DNA of 54,261 nucleotides from Bacteroidota bacterium (lineage in GTDB: Bacteria > Bacteroidota > Bacteroidia > JABEUT01). The stretch is from NCBI GenBank assembly GCA_013285805.1, contig JABDGY010000009.1, forward strand, positions 1 to 54,261, written 5' to 3'. The first letter of the stretch is position 1; every line of letters starts with the position of its first letter. The translations under genes were made by a program, and so were the position numbers. Below the pieces are notes generated by a model that ran no database searches, was not told the origin of the DNA, and saw only the letters and a list, made by a program, of their open reading frames with translations. This document shows, piece by piece, positions 25,981-36,464 of this stretch.

Positions 25981-26961
25981 TTAAGGTAAAAACGATTTTA
26001 ATTCGTTAATCCTTTGCTTTGTAAAGAATGTCATTATAGATACTTCGGTAATAGAAGTACAGCGCACTTTACTGAATTGCACCCATGCGTCGCGGTATTT
26101 TATCCATTTCCTCTCAGTATTTCTTATGGTTTCTTTGGTAACTGTTCCCCAATTTATTTGTGCTTTTGAATCAGGTACGCTCATTACTTTTTTATAGGTT
26201 ACATTTAACAGGCTGTCGGCCTCATCAAACTCCTTTTTTGAACGACCTATAAATTCACAGTTATCGGCTTTTTTTATTTCTTCAAGATACTCTGTCTCCA
26301 TGCTATCCTCAGCCTCAGCCATAAACGCTCCTCTCATTGTGCCGGATAAATCAACCTCATTCATCGACCTGAATTCAAAAAAACCGTAAGCTATTTTATT
26401 CAAAACATTGAGTGCTGCCGTATCCTTTGCGGGCCAGTTTTTAATTATTCCCGCTCGTAGCAAACTTCTTTCATAATCTTTTTTCTCCTGCTGTATTTCT
26501 TCACATTCGCCTATCATAGCTCCGCTTGTAATATCATCGCAAAAATCAAATACACTATCGGTGCCATCCTTTTCCATTGATTCCAAATGGCTTCTTCTGC
26601 CATCCAGCTCAGCCGGAGCCGACCACACATTGGCCGATGCAAGGTGAATGGCTATATCAAAGTTTCTCTTAACCCCATACCCATTTGCGTATAGCATCAT
26701 CAACACATCAGTGCCGCTTGTGGTATCTGCAGCCATTTCGGTAAATGCAAGGTAGCGTGCAATTTTATAATCTATTGACACACCAATGCCGTAATAATAA
26801 TCCTTTGAGGTTCTATTGCCGTAATCGCTCTTTTTGAAGTTCGCAGGTGGTAAATCACTCTTAGGAAAATCGGTAAGCCACAATTTAATAGGGTTGTTTT
26901 GCCCCACCAGCGAATTCACAACCACTAATAAACATATTGCCAGTACTACTTTGTATCTCAT
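25981..26961 (-). CDS. Secreted protein with C-terminal LprI-like (DUF1311) domain
   Basis: 326 residues. Signal peptide MRYKVVLAICLLVVVNSLVGQ. The N-terminal half (residues about 25-200) is of unknown type with SEL1-like flavour (LMMLYANGYGVKRNFDIAIHLAS). From about residue 230, CEFIGRSKKEFDEADSLLNVTYKKVM ... ETIRNTERKWIKYRDAWVQFSKVRC matches the lysozyme inhibitor LprI-like domain, with its two conserved cysteines and the RxWxKYRDA motif. Possibly protects the periplasm against lysozyme; this is inference from the domain. Separated from the peroxiredoxin gene by a terminator. Confidence 0.8.
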   Translation of the reverse strand: MRYKVVLAICLLVVVNSLVGQNNPIKLWLTDFPKSDLPPANFKKSDYGNRTSKDYYYGIGVSIDYKIARYLAFTEMAADTTSGTDVLMMLYANGYGVKRNFDIAIHLASANVWSAPAELDGRRSHLESMEKDGTDSVFDFCDDITSGAMIGECEEIQQEKKDYERSLLRAGIIKNWPAKDTAALNVLNKIAYGFFEFRSMNEVDLSGTMRGAFMAEAEDSMETEYLEEIKKADNCEFIGRSKKEFDEADSLLNVTYKKVMSVPDSKAQINWGTVTKETIRNTERKWIKYRDAWVQFSKVRCTSITEVSIMTFFTKQRINELKSFLP

Positions 26962-26989
26962 CCAACATTCAAATTACCTCAATCAAATA

Positions 26990-27020
26990 TAACAGAAAAG
27001 GGCGATAAAAATCGCCCTTT
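26990..27020 (-). terminator. Rho-independent terminator of the peroxiredoxin gene
   Basis: Perfect 10-base-pair stem AAAGGGCGAT / ATCGCCCTTT with a 4-base loop, followed on the minus strand by a T-rich tail (TTTTCTGTT). It lies 20 bases after the peroxiredoxin stop. Confidence 0.88.
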
Positions 27021-27039
27021 CTACCAGATTAAATTATAA

Positions 27040-27510
27040 TTATTTCAACCCTTCCAGCGTCTTTTTAATGCCGTCGAAGTCAGGGTAATCGCCTGCAACT
27101 TCTAATACCTGTGCAAAACGAATAACGCCTTCTTTATCTATAACAAACGATGAACGCTTGGCAACGCCTTTCAGGCCCATTACCCAGGTATCGTACATTA
27201 TACCGTATGCTTTCACAGTTTCTTTATTAAAGTCGGAAAGCAGGGGGAAATTCAGGTTGTTCACTTCCTTAAACTTGCCAAGGCTAAAAGGCATATCAAC
27301 TGAAATGCCAAGTACCACCGCGTTCATATTGTTATAAAATGAAAGCTCGTCGCGGCTCTGGCACATTTCCTTGGTGCATACGCCTGTAAAGGCCGCAGGG
27401 AAGAAAAGGAGAATTACATTTTCCCCTTTAAACGATTCAAGCTTAACCATGTTCTTATCTGAATCGGGGAGTTCGAAGTTGGGGGCTTTCTGGCCTACTG
27501 TTGCTGACAT
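27040..27510 (-). CDS. Peroxiredoxin (AhpC/TSA-Redoxin family, PrxQ/AhpE-like)
   Basis: Reduces hydrogen and organic peroxides with a reactive cysteine. 156 residues, cytosolic. Thioredoxin-fold start VGQKAPNFELPDSDKNMVKLES, then ILLFFPAAFTGVCTKEMCQSRDEL: the peroxidatic Cys46 is followed by Cys51, a C-x4-C spacing like that of PrxQ/BCP proteins, so an intramolecular disulfide is likely. FPLLSDFNKETVKAYGI and RSSFVIDKEGVIRF complete the fold. Divergent from katG with 165 bases between, suggesting a shared oxidative-stress context. Confidence 0.92.
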   Translation of the reverse strand: MSATVGQKAPNFELPDSDKNMVKLESFKGENVILLFFPAAFTGVCTKEMCQSRDELSFYNNMNAVVLGISVDMPFSLGKFKEVNNLNFPLLSDFNKETVKAYGIMYDTWVMGLKGVAKRSSFVIDKEGVIRFAQVLEVAGDYPDFDGIKKTLEGLK

Positions 27511-27672
27511 ACTTATTTTGGGTTTTTAAATTTTATTTGCAATGTTACGAAATAAAACAACTGAAAAATATGGACTGAACAGGGTAAGTACTTTGGTCAC
27601 AAAACTGTCTTTTTTTATTTATTATATTTACCCCATATAAATAGTATAATCTAAAAAATCATTAACCTATAA

Positions 27673-29895
<2,223 letters not shown>

Positions 29896-29927
29896 ATCAC
29901 TTAGTTATTAAGCAAAGAAGGTGGCTC

Positions 29928-29957
29928 CGAAACGGGCCACCTTTTTTGTTTACTCTT
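29928..29957 (+). terminator. Rho-independent terminator of katG
   Basis: Stem AAGGTGGC / GCCACCTT, extended inside by CCG/CGG around an AAA loop, followed by six T. It lies 33 bases after the katG stop; the reverse strand could also serve the convergent deoxyhypusine-synthase-like gene only weakly. Confidence 0.88.
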
Positions 29958-29972
29958 GACAAATATATTTTA

Positions 29973-30947
29973 TTACTGCCCCAATATATAGGCAAACATC
30001 AGAGGCGCTACAATAGTAGCGTCTGATTCAATAATGAAGCGCGGAGTTTTATCACTCAGCTTACCCCACGTAATTTTTTCATTGGGCACAGCGCCTGAAT
30101 ATGAACCATAGCTTGTTGTAGAATCTGATATCTGGCAGAAGTACGCCCAGAAAGGAACATCATGCATTTCCATATCCTGGTAAAGCATGGGCACAACGCA
30201 AATCGGGAAATCGCCCGCTATGCCGCCGCCAATCTGGTAAAAGCCTACACCTTGGCCTTTTGAATTTTTGGTGTACCAGTTAGCCAGCCACATCATATAT
30301 TCAATACCACTCTTCATAATACTGGGTTGCAGTTCGCCTTTAATGCAATACGATGCAAATATATTACCCATGGTAGAATCTTCCCAGCCAGGAACAATAA
30401 TTGGAATGTTCTTTTCGGCTGCTGCCATCATCCAGCTATTCTTTACATCAATCTCGTAGTGTTTTTTCATAACACCCGAAAGCAGCAACTCATACATATA
30501 TTCATGAGGGAAATAGCGCTTGCCTGTGTCCTGCGCTTTCTTCCAGAGTTTATGTATGTGCTTCTGTATCCTGCGGAAAGCTTCTTCTTCAGGAATACAT
30601 GTGTCGGTAACGCGGTTGTAGCCATGCTCCAGCAAATCCCACTCTTCGGCCGGTGAAAGCTGGCGGTAGTGCGGAACACGTTTATAGTGGTTATGGGCCA
30701 CAAGGTTCATAATATCCTCTTCAAGGTTAGCGCCCGTGCACGATATTATAGATACTTTGTTCTTGCGAATCATTTCAGCCAATGATATGCCAAGCTCAGC
30801 CGTACTCATAGCCCCGGCCAGTGTAACCATCATTTTGCCACCTTTATCAAGGTGGGTTATATATGCCTTCGATGCATCAACCAGCGTAGCCGAGTTAAAG
30901 TGCAGATAGTTCTTTTCGATAAACGAGGAAATCGGGCCTTTTTTCAT
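29973..30947 (-). CDS. Deoxyhypusine synthase-like protein
   Basis: 324 residues from ATG at 30947. In eukaryotes and archaea deoxyhypusine synthase moves an aminobutyl group from spermidine to a lysine of eIF5A with NAD. The fold is clear: MVTLAGAMSTAELGISLAEMI, ISCTGANLEEDIMNLVAH, IPIIVPGWEDSTMGNIFASY, FYQIGGGIAGDFPI, SYGSYSGAVPNEKITWGKL. Lys296 in WGK aligns with the lysine that forms the enzyme intermediate. Bacteria have EF-P rather than eIF5A, so the substrate is probably a polyamine (homospermidine-type reaction) or an unknown protein. Start chosen because the 17 extra residues upstream are not homologous. Confidence 0.9.
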   Translation of the reverse strand: MKKGPISSFIEKNYLHFNSATLVDASKAYITHLDKGGKMMVTLAGAMSTAELGISLAEMIRKNKVSIISCTGANLEEDIMNLVAHNHYKRVPHYRQLSPAEEWDLLEHGYNRVTDTCIPEEEAFRRIQKHIHKLWKKAQDTGKRYFPHEYMYELLLSGVMKKHYEIDVKNSWMMAAAEKNIPIIVPGWEDSTMGNIFASYCIKGELQPSIMKSGIEYMMWLANWYTKNSKGQGVGFYQIGGGIAGDFPICVVPMLYQDMEMHDVPFWAYFCQISDSTTSYGSYSGAVPNEKITWGKLSDKTPRFIIESDATIVAPLMFAYILGQ

Positions 30948-31051
30948 AAGAAAGTATTTATGGGACAAAAATAGAATCAATTTTATAAGCAGCAACAAAA
31001 TAGATTGTTTCCTTTAATTATTTAACATGGTATCTTTACATCTTCATTTAC

Positions 31052-32110
31052 ATGAAAGCAAAAAAGTCTCATCTGTTTCTCTTTTTCTGTTTTGCTCTAT
31101 CCGTTTGCAACGCCCAACAGGTATATAAGGTATTTCTTGTAGGCGATGCGGGTGAGGACCAGATGACAGGAGAAACACTCGACAGCCTGAAAAGCAAAAT
31201 GCAGAACTCCGCCCAGGGCGCTGTAGTCTTCCTGGGAGACAATTCATATAAGAATACATTTTTCGGCCTGGTGGAAGGATTTAAAGGATTCGATAGCAGC
31301 CGTATTACCCAAAACAAGCTTAAGTCGCAGTTAAATACGTTGGACGGCTACAAAGGCTCAGTATTTTTTGTGCCCGGCAACCACGACTGGTGGAATACAA
31401 CATACACCAAGGGAAAGAAGGCACTGAAAATGGAGGAATCGTTTATTGAAGCCAACCTGAGTAATAACACTACTATACAAAACCCCAACAATGTTTTTCT
31501 GCCTAAGAACGGAAGCCCCGGCCCTGAATCGGTTGAACTGAATAACAAAACACTTAGAATAGTTTTTATAGATACCGAATGGCTGATATTATTGGGCTTT
31601 AAAAGCACCCCTGCCGCAAACCACACTATGGAGCAGCAATTTTATACAAGGCTCGATAGTGTACTTGCAGCCGCCACTGCAGCCAAACAAACTATTATCG
31701 TAGTTGCCCACCACCCGGTTTACACAACGGGCAAACTTCATAACAAACCATTTAAGAGCCCAGGTTTTATGAAACGTATAAAGCAATCGAGCAAATCATT
31801 CCCCTCCTATAAAACCATGGCCGATAAGCTTACTGCCATATTTGAAAAGTACCCGGGCCTCTATTATGCTACCGGCCACCTGCATGCACTGCAATACCAT
31901 ACGCTTAATAATGTGCATTACATTATCAGCGGTTCAGGTAGTAAAACCAAGCACATGAAGGGAGAAAACATAGCTGCATTGGGGGCAAATACCAATGACG
32001 ATTACATGATTTGGAATGAAAAAGGTTTCTTTGAAATAGATTTTTCAGGCGGGCAAACAACTACTATAATGTACTATAATAGCGGGAAAGAATCAGCTAC
32101 TATACACTGA
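31052..32110 (+). CDS. Secreted metallophosphoesterase (calcineurin-like)
   Basis: 352 residues. Signal peptide MKAKKSHLFLFFCFALSVCNAQ. The two-metal site motifs are in order: VFLVGDAGED (D-x-G variant), VVFLGDNSY, VPGNHDWW, VVAHHPVY and TGHLHALQY. This matches purple-acid-phosphatase-like or nucleotidase-like metallophosphatases; the substrate cannot be told. A weak TATCTTTA element stands 14 bases before the ATG. Confidence 0.9.
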   Translation: MKAKKSHLFLFFCFALSVCNAQQVYKVFLVGDAGEDQMTGETLDSLKSKMQNSAQGAVVFLGDNSYKNTFFGLVEGFKGFDSSRITQNKLKSQLNTLDGYKGSVFFVPGNHDWWNTTYTKGKKALKMEESFIEANLSNNTTIQNPNNVFLPKNGSPGPESVELNNKTLRIVFIDTEWLILLGFKSTPAANHTMEQQFYTRLDSVLAAATAAKQTIIVVAHHPVYTTGKLHNKPFKSPGFMKRIKQSSKSFPSYKTMADKLTAIFEKYPGLYYATGHLHALQYHTLNNVHYIISGSGSKTKHMKGENIAALGANTNDDYMIWNEKGFFEIDFSGGQTTTIMYYNSGKESATIH

Positions 32111-32256
32111 TAATCAGTGAATTAATAGAATTTATTTATTCTTCTGCTTTTTAAAATTTTCGGCTACACACCGTAACTGCTTCATTTTCTTCATTATTCC
32201 TTCATTTTCAACATATAGTTTCGCTTTCATAATTAACCAATTAAAATTTAACTGTC

Positions 32257-32460
32257 ATGAAAAAGTTCACAGTATTAGCAGCAGCATTAGTTCTCTTCGC
32301 AGGTGTATCATTTGCTCAAGAAAAACAAGCTGCTCCTGCTACCAAACCAGCTCCTGCAAAAACAACAGGTGCTAAGTCAACAACAGCTACTACACCAGCT
32401 AAAGCTACTAAGCCAGCTCCTGCAAAGACAACTGGTAAAGAAACCAAAGCTGCTAAGTAA
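32257..32460 (+). CDS. Small secreted Lys/Ala/Pro/Thr-rich peptide with internal repeat
   Basis: 67 residues. Signal peptide MKKFTVLAAALVLFAGVSFA, cleaved before QEKQ. The mature 46 residues are almost only Lys, Ala, Pro and Thr and contain TKPAPAKTTG twice, 22 residues apart. It has no hydrophobic core, so it is predicted to be disordered and strongly basic. Own terminator 23 bases downstream. A shorter gene of similar design lies at 42595. Function unknown; a role in binding acidic envelope polymers or DNA is only a guess. Confidence 0.75.
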   Translation: MKKFTVLAAALVLFAGVSFAQEKQAAPATKPAPAKTTGAKSTTATTPAKATKPAPAKTTGKETKAAK

Positions 32461-32482
32461 TTTCTCTCTCTCAGCGTAGATT

Positions 32483-32518
32483 AAAGGCCTGACTTAACCG
32501 TCGGGCCTTTATTATTTT
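32483..32518 (+). terminator. Rho-independent terminator of the small basic peptide
   Basis: Eleven-base-pair stem AAAGGCCTGAC / GTCGGGCCTTT (one T-G pair), loop TTAACC, followed by ATTATTTT. It separates the peptide gene from the ABC-F gene. Confidence 0.85.
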
Positions 32519-32552
32519 AGGCACCACTCACCGAAAATCCCTGAAAATAGCG

Positions 32553-32560
32553 TACTTTTG
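32553..32560 (+). promoter_or_regulatory. Candidate -7 element (TACTTTTG) for the ABC-F gene
   Basis: TACTTTTG fits TAnnTTTG, 17 bases before the ATG at 32578. The gene also has a GAGGAG site directly before its ATG, uncommon in this window. Confidence 0.5.
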
Positions 32561-32577
32561 CAAATCTTTTTGAGGAG

Positions 32578-34503
32578 ATGATATCATTAAATGGCATAAC
32601 AGTAAGTTTCGGGGGCTTTACCCTTTTTGAAAATGTGAGTTACCTGGTTAACCCCAGGGACAGGATAGGCCTTGCCGGTAAAAATGGCTCGGGCAAGAGT
32701 ACCATGTTGAAGTTACTGGCTGGTTTACAGACACCTACATCAGGCGGCATTGGTAAGCCTAAAAACATAAAAATAGCCTATTTGCCACAAGATATGGTTC
32801 ACCAGCATGGCAGAACTGTAGTTGAAGAAACAGCAACCGCTTTTATTGAAATACAGCAACTGGAACAACGCCAGGCCCAGATAACCCACGAGCTGGAGAC
32901 CCGTACAGATTACGAAAGCGATACTTATTCGAACTTAATTACCGAAATAACCGATATAGCGCACCGCCTTGAAGTATTGGGTTCGGCCAATATGGACGAG
33001 GAAATAGAAAAGAAACTAAAAGGGTTGGGTTTTGATCGTTCTGACTTTAACCGCCAGACTTCGGAGTTTAGTGGCGGGTGGCGCATGCGTATAGAGCTCG
33101 CCAAACTACTGCTACAAAAACCCGATGTGCTGCTTCTCGATGAACCCACCAACCACCTTGACATAGAATCTATGCAATGGCTGGAAGAGTTTATTGAAAC
33201 CTTCGACGGTGCACTGGTGCTCATATCGCACGATAAAAAATTCCTGGATACTGTTACCACCCGTACCATAGAAATATCGAATAAGAAGATATACGATTAC
33301 AAGACTAACTACAGCCATTATTTAGAACTGCGTAAAGAAAGGCGCGAACAACAGGAAGCTGCAGCTAAGAACCAACAGAAGATAATTAATAAAACGCAGA
33401 TTCTTATTGATAAGAACCGCGCCAAGGCCAGTAAAGCTGCTTTTGCACAGTCGCTTATTAAGAAACTCGACAAGATGGAAATTGTGGAAGTTGATGAAGA
33501 CGATACAGCATCAATGCATTTCCGGTTTCCTTCTCCGGCACATTGTGGTAATATAGTGCTTACGGTAGAAAATGCGGGTAAGGTTTACGGACCCAAGAGA
33601 ATCTTCTCAGGCGCCAATTTCATTTTAGAGAAAGGCGAACGTGTAGCTTTTGTAGGAAGAAACGGCGAAGGCAAAACCACTATGATGAAAATGCTTGCCG
33701 GGCAAACCGAATATGAAGGTACACTGAAACTCGGACATAGTGTATTGATGGGTTACTTTGAACAGGACCAGGCTGAAAAACTTGATGTAAATAAAACTGT
33801 TTTCGATACAATTGATGAACTGGCAGTGGGTGAAATGCGCACCAGGGTGCGTAACCTTTTGGGCTCATTTTTATTCAGCGGAGACGATATAGATAAAAAA
33901 GTAAAAGTACTTAGCGGTGGTGAGCGCGGAAGGCTTGCATTATGCAAATTGTTACTGCAACCTTACAACCTGCTTATGCTCGATGAGCCTACCAACCACC
34001 TTGACATTCGTTCGAAAGATATTCTGAAACGGGCATTGCTCGCCTATGAAGGCACATTACTTATTGTATCTCACGACCGTGACTTTTTAGATGGACTGGT
34101 GCACAAGCTTTATGAATTCCGAGAAGGGCATGTGAAAGAGCACCTGTGCGATATAAATGAATTTATGCGCAAGCGTAAACTGGAAAGGCTGAATGAATTG
34201 AAGAGCACCGTGCGTGAAAAGAAAGAAGAGAAAGTTAAAGCTAGTCCTGCAACCACAGAACAAAAGGAAGATAACGGCAAAAAGATAAAGCAGCTTCAGT
34301 CGAAGATTAACAAGATTGAAGAAGATATATCGGAACTGGAAAAGAAAATAGCCGAGGCTGATAAGAAAGTTAACAACCCCGACTTTTACAATAGCAGCGA
34401 TTCAACCGCCTTTTTTGCCGAATACCAGTCGCTGAAGGATAAACTGGAGGAGAAGTTTAAGCTATGGGAACAGATATCGGCTGAAATGAACGTACTTTCA
34501 TAA
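32578..34503 (+). CDS. ABC-F family ribosome-associated ATPase
   Basis: 641 residues, no membrane segments. Two ABC domains: first with GLAGKNGSGKSTMLKLL (Walker A), FSGGWRMRIELAKLLL (signature) and LLLDEPTNHLDIES (Walker B); second with FVGRNGEGKTTMMKML, LSGGERGRLALCKLLL and LMLDEPTNHLDIRS. The linker between them (about 240-315) is the basic P-site tRNA interaction motif region (ELRKERREQQEAAAKNQQK). A C-terminal coiled coil (KKIKQLQSKINKIEEDISELEKK) resembles Uup/Bacteroidota ABC-F proteins. ABC-F proteins act on stalled ribosomes in translation or antibiotic protection; this one is probably housekeeping. Confidence 0.94.
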   Translation: MISLNGITVSFGGFTLFENVSYLVNPRDRIGLAGKNGSGKSTMLKLLAGLQTPTSGGIGKPKNIKIAYLPQDMVHQHGRTVVEETATAFIEIQQLEQRQAQITHELETRTDYESDTYSNLITEITDIAHRLEVLGSANMDEEIEKKLKGLGFDRSDFNRQTSEFSGGWRMRIELAKLLLQKPDVLLLDEPTNHLDIESMQWLEEFIETFDGALVLISHDKKFLDTVTTRTIEISNKKIYDYKTNYSHYLELRKERREQQEAAAKNQQKIINKTQILIDKNRAKASKAAFAQSLIKKLDKMEIVEVDEDDTASMHFRFPSPAHCGNIVLTVENAGKVYGPKRIFSGANFILEKGERVAFVGRNGEGKTTMMKMLAGQTEYEGTLKLGHSVLMGYFEQDQAEKLDVNKTVFDTIDELAVGEMRTRVRNLLGSFLFSGDDIDKKVKVLSGGERGRLALCKLLLQPYNLLMLDEPTNHLDIRSKDILKRALLAYEGTLLIVSHDRDFLDGLVHKLYEFREGHVKEHLCDINEFMRKRKLERLNELKSTVREKKEEKVKASPATTEQKEDNGKKIKQLQSKINKIEEDISELEKKIAEADKKVNNPDFYNSSDSTAFFAEYQSLKDKLEEKFKLWEQISAEMNVLS

Positions 34504-34513
34504 ACTTACTTTC

Positions 34514-34602
34514 AGGGCTAAAGCCCCAAAAGTATTGTAACTAATAACCCCAGACTTAAGTCTGGGGTTATTCTGTATTTAACTTTAGGGGGCTTTATCC
34601 CT
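34514..34602. repeat. REPIN-like composite inverted repeat between convergent genes
   Basis: A perfect 30-base palindrome at 34543-34572 (centre CCCCAGACTTAAGTCTGGGG) is flanked symmetrically by two inverted arms, AGGGCTAAAGCCCC at 34514-34527 and GGGGCTTTATCCCT at 34589-34602, which match at 13 of 14 bases when one is reversed. The whole about 89-base element can fold into one long hairpin or three small ones. It lies between the stops of the ABC-F gene and msrB and may also end transcription from both sides. Confidence 0.8.
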
Positions 34603-34613
34603 TATGAATCAAC

Positions 34614-35129
34614 TTACTTTGTTCCTCCTGTCGTACTATCGGCTGGTATAAATATCAGCGATATTGAATTCACACAATGCCTAGTATTTTTTGAAGTAAA
34701 TCCTTCGCCTGTAAATACGTGCCCCAGATGAGCCCCGCAATTAGCACACTCAATTTCTGTACGCATGCCATCAGGGTCAGGAATTCTTTTCACTGCTCCG
34801 GGAATCTCATCATCGAATGCAGGCCATCCGCAATTTGCATTGAATTTATCGCTTGAACGGTATAAAGGGGCGCCACAGCGTTTGCAAACATAGGTACCTT
34901 TTCTCGTATTGTTTTCATACGCTCCGGTAAACGGGGCTTCGGTACCTTTATCTACAATAACTCTTTCTTCTTCAGGGGTAAGCTTTCTGTATTTGCTTTC
35001 TTTTCCTGTGGGAACATGTTTTGCGCTATCCATTTTAGTAGTAGTTTGGTTAATATTATGAGGCTTTTGCTGTGAGCAGGCTTGCAGCGATACTGCAACC
35101 AATACTGCGGTTATCAATTTGTAGTTCAT
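34614..35129 (-). CDS. msrB: Peptide-methionine (R)-S-oxide reductase, lipoprotein form
   Basis: Repairs methionine-R-sulfoxide in proteins. 171 residues. Lipoprotein signal MNYKLITAVLVAVSLQAC with SQQ after Cys18, so it acts in the envelope. The MsrB domain starts at YRKLTPEEERVIVDKGTEAPFTG; zinc cysteines are in VCKRCGAPLY (Cys82, Cys85) and CANCGAHLGHVF (Cys128, Cys131); GWPAFDDEIPGAVKR and the catalytic Cys152 in TRHCVNS are present. No MsrA domain is fused. Alone on its strand here. Confidence 0.95.
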   Translation of the reverse strand: MNYKLITAVLVAVSLQACSQQKPHNINQTTTKMDSAKHVPTGKESKYRKLTPEEERVIVDKGTEAPFTGAYENNTRKGTYVCKRCGAPLYRSSDKFNANCGWPAFDDEIPGAVKRIPDPDGMRTEIECANCGAHLGHVFTGEGFTSKNTRHCVNSISLIFIPADSTTGGTK

Positions 35130-35260
35130 GTTCGGTATTTATAACGACATACGATAACAGCCTGCTCATGGATTTGTTAAAATATGTTATAAAGTTAGAT
35201 ATATTTAATCAGAAGACCTTCCCTGCTTGAGGGTAAATGCCCAATTCTCTTCAACATAAT

Positions 35261-35268
35261 TACATTTG
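35261..35268 (+). promoter_or_regulatory. Candidate -7 element (TACATTTG) for the acyltransferase gene
   Basis: TACATTTG fits TAnnTTTG and lies 57 bases before the ATG at 35326. The 196-base divergent region between msrB and this gene shows nothing else I can support. Confidence 0.45.
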
Positions 35269-35325
35269 CCCCTATAGTTCAGAAAGAAAACTTAACTCTT
35301 TTACCCAAATATTGCTTCTCCCTAT

Positions 35326-36450
35326 ATGCTATTATCCTCTTCTCGAAACGGATATGTTGACTTTCTGAGGGGCATTTCAATAATCCTTGTCCTATTACTT
35401 CATTTTGGCCTGGCATACCATTTAAGCGATAGTGCATTAGGCAACTTATTCTCGAAAAAGGTTATTGTATCTATTACACGAAACGGGAATTACGGTGTAA
35501 CTATGTTTTTCGTTATCTCAGGTTTCCTTATCACATCCAAATCAGTTGAACGCTACAAGCAACTTGGCAATGTAAATCCCCTGCAATTTTATTTAATGCG
35601 CTTTGCACGTATAATTCCGACCCTGTTGCTTGTGCTGGCAATCATTGTTCTCTTGAGCCTTACGCCGCTTACCATTTTCAAGAATAGTGCGTCAAAAGAT
35701 GTGTCAATGCTTACCACCATTCTTTCTGTCCTCACTTTCTGGCACAATGTTTTAATGGCAAAGGTTGGGTATTTCAATTACTGCATTAATATTCTCTGGT
35801 CCCTCTCGGTTGAGGAGGTATTTTATTTTACATTCCCGATACTTTGTCTCCTGTTCAGGAAAGAACATTTTATACTCCCTGTGTGGATAGCCCTGATAAT
35901 TCTCGGGCCTGTTTACAGAAGCTTTCACACAGATGATGAAATTATTGCGCTTTATGGCTACTGGTCATGTTTCGACGGTATTGCACTGGGGTGTTGCGCT
36001 GCCTTATTTGCAAGGAAATATACAATAGGGGGAACTAAAGGGAAGATAATAGGCATTTTAGCCATTGCCTTAGTTGCCATTACCTATTTCTACAGTGGAA
36101 TTATGGATAATGTGGTGGTTGGCGTATCACTTATTGCCCTTGGCACTGCAGTACTTTTAGTTCTAACGTATAAAAAACAAATGCCACATATATTATCAAC
36201 TAACATTGTTACACGTACAATATGTTCGTTTGGGAAAAACAGTTACGAGCTTTATCTGTTTCATATTATAGTGCTTGCTTTAATGAAAACATGGATAAGC
36301 CGCGAGCAATTGGGCGATTATACCAAACTACTCTGGCTATTACTCTTTCTTTCTGTTTCTTCTATGCTGGCGCAACTCATCTCGAGGTTCTATTCCGAGC
36401 CATTAAATAAAAAACTGCGGGGCCTCTATGTTACTAAAACCGGAACATAA
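35326..36450 (+). CDS. Acyltransferase 3 (OafA/YrhL-like) membrane protein
   Basis: 374 residues with about ten membrane helices. The N-terminal block RNGYVDFLRGISIILVLLLHF, with the catalytic-type His in the LLHF position, the following MFFVISGFLITSK, FYLMRFARIIPTLL, and LWSLSVEEVFYFTFPI are hallmarks of the family, which transfers acetyl or other acyl groups to sugars of O-antigen, peptidoglycan or exopolysaccharide. The acceptor cannot be told; no polysaccharide genes lie nearby. No SGNH domain is fused. Confidence 0.92.
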   Translation: MLLSSSRNGYVDFLRGISIILVLLLHFGLAYHLSDSALGNLFSKKVIVSITRNGNYGVTMFFVISGFLITSKSVERYKQLGNVNPLQFYLMRFARIIPTLLLVLAIIVLLSLTPLTIFKNSASKDVSMLTTILSVLTFWHNVLMAKVGYFNYCINILWSLSVEEVFYFTFPILCLLFRKEHFILPVWIALIILGPVYRSFHTDDEIIALYGYWSCFDGIALGCCAALFARKYTIGGTKGKIIGILAIALVAITYFYSGIMDNVVVGVSLIALGTAVLLVLTYKKQMPHILSTNIVTRTICSFGKNSYELYLFHIIVLALMKTWISREQLGDYTKLLWLLLFLSVSSMLAQLISRFYSEPLNKKLRGLYVTKTGT

Positions 36451-36451
36451 T

Positions 36452-36459
36452 TACCTTTG
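36452..36459 (+). promoter_or_regulatory. Candidate -7 element (TACCTTTG) for gldB
   Basis: TACCTTTG fits TAnnTTTG and begins 1 base after the acyltransferase stop. Only 5 bases separate it from the gldB ATG, so a transcript from here would be leaderless. Confidence 0.4.
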
Positions 36460-36464
36460 TACAA

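Noticed and set aside
27021-27036. AT-rich palindromic stretch resembling a PerR box
   Set aside because: It lies downstream of the peroxiredoxin stop, not in a promoter, and matches only by AT content.
27636-27660. Possible OxyR half sites upstream of katG
   Set aside because: Only one ATAG-like half with poor spacing; not distinguishable from AT-rich background.
32105-32119. Small inverted repeat CACTGA-TAA-TCAGTG at the metallophosphoesterase stop
   Set aside because: Six-base stem with a three-base loop and no T-run; likely chance.
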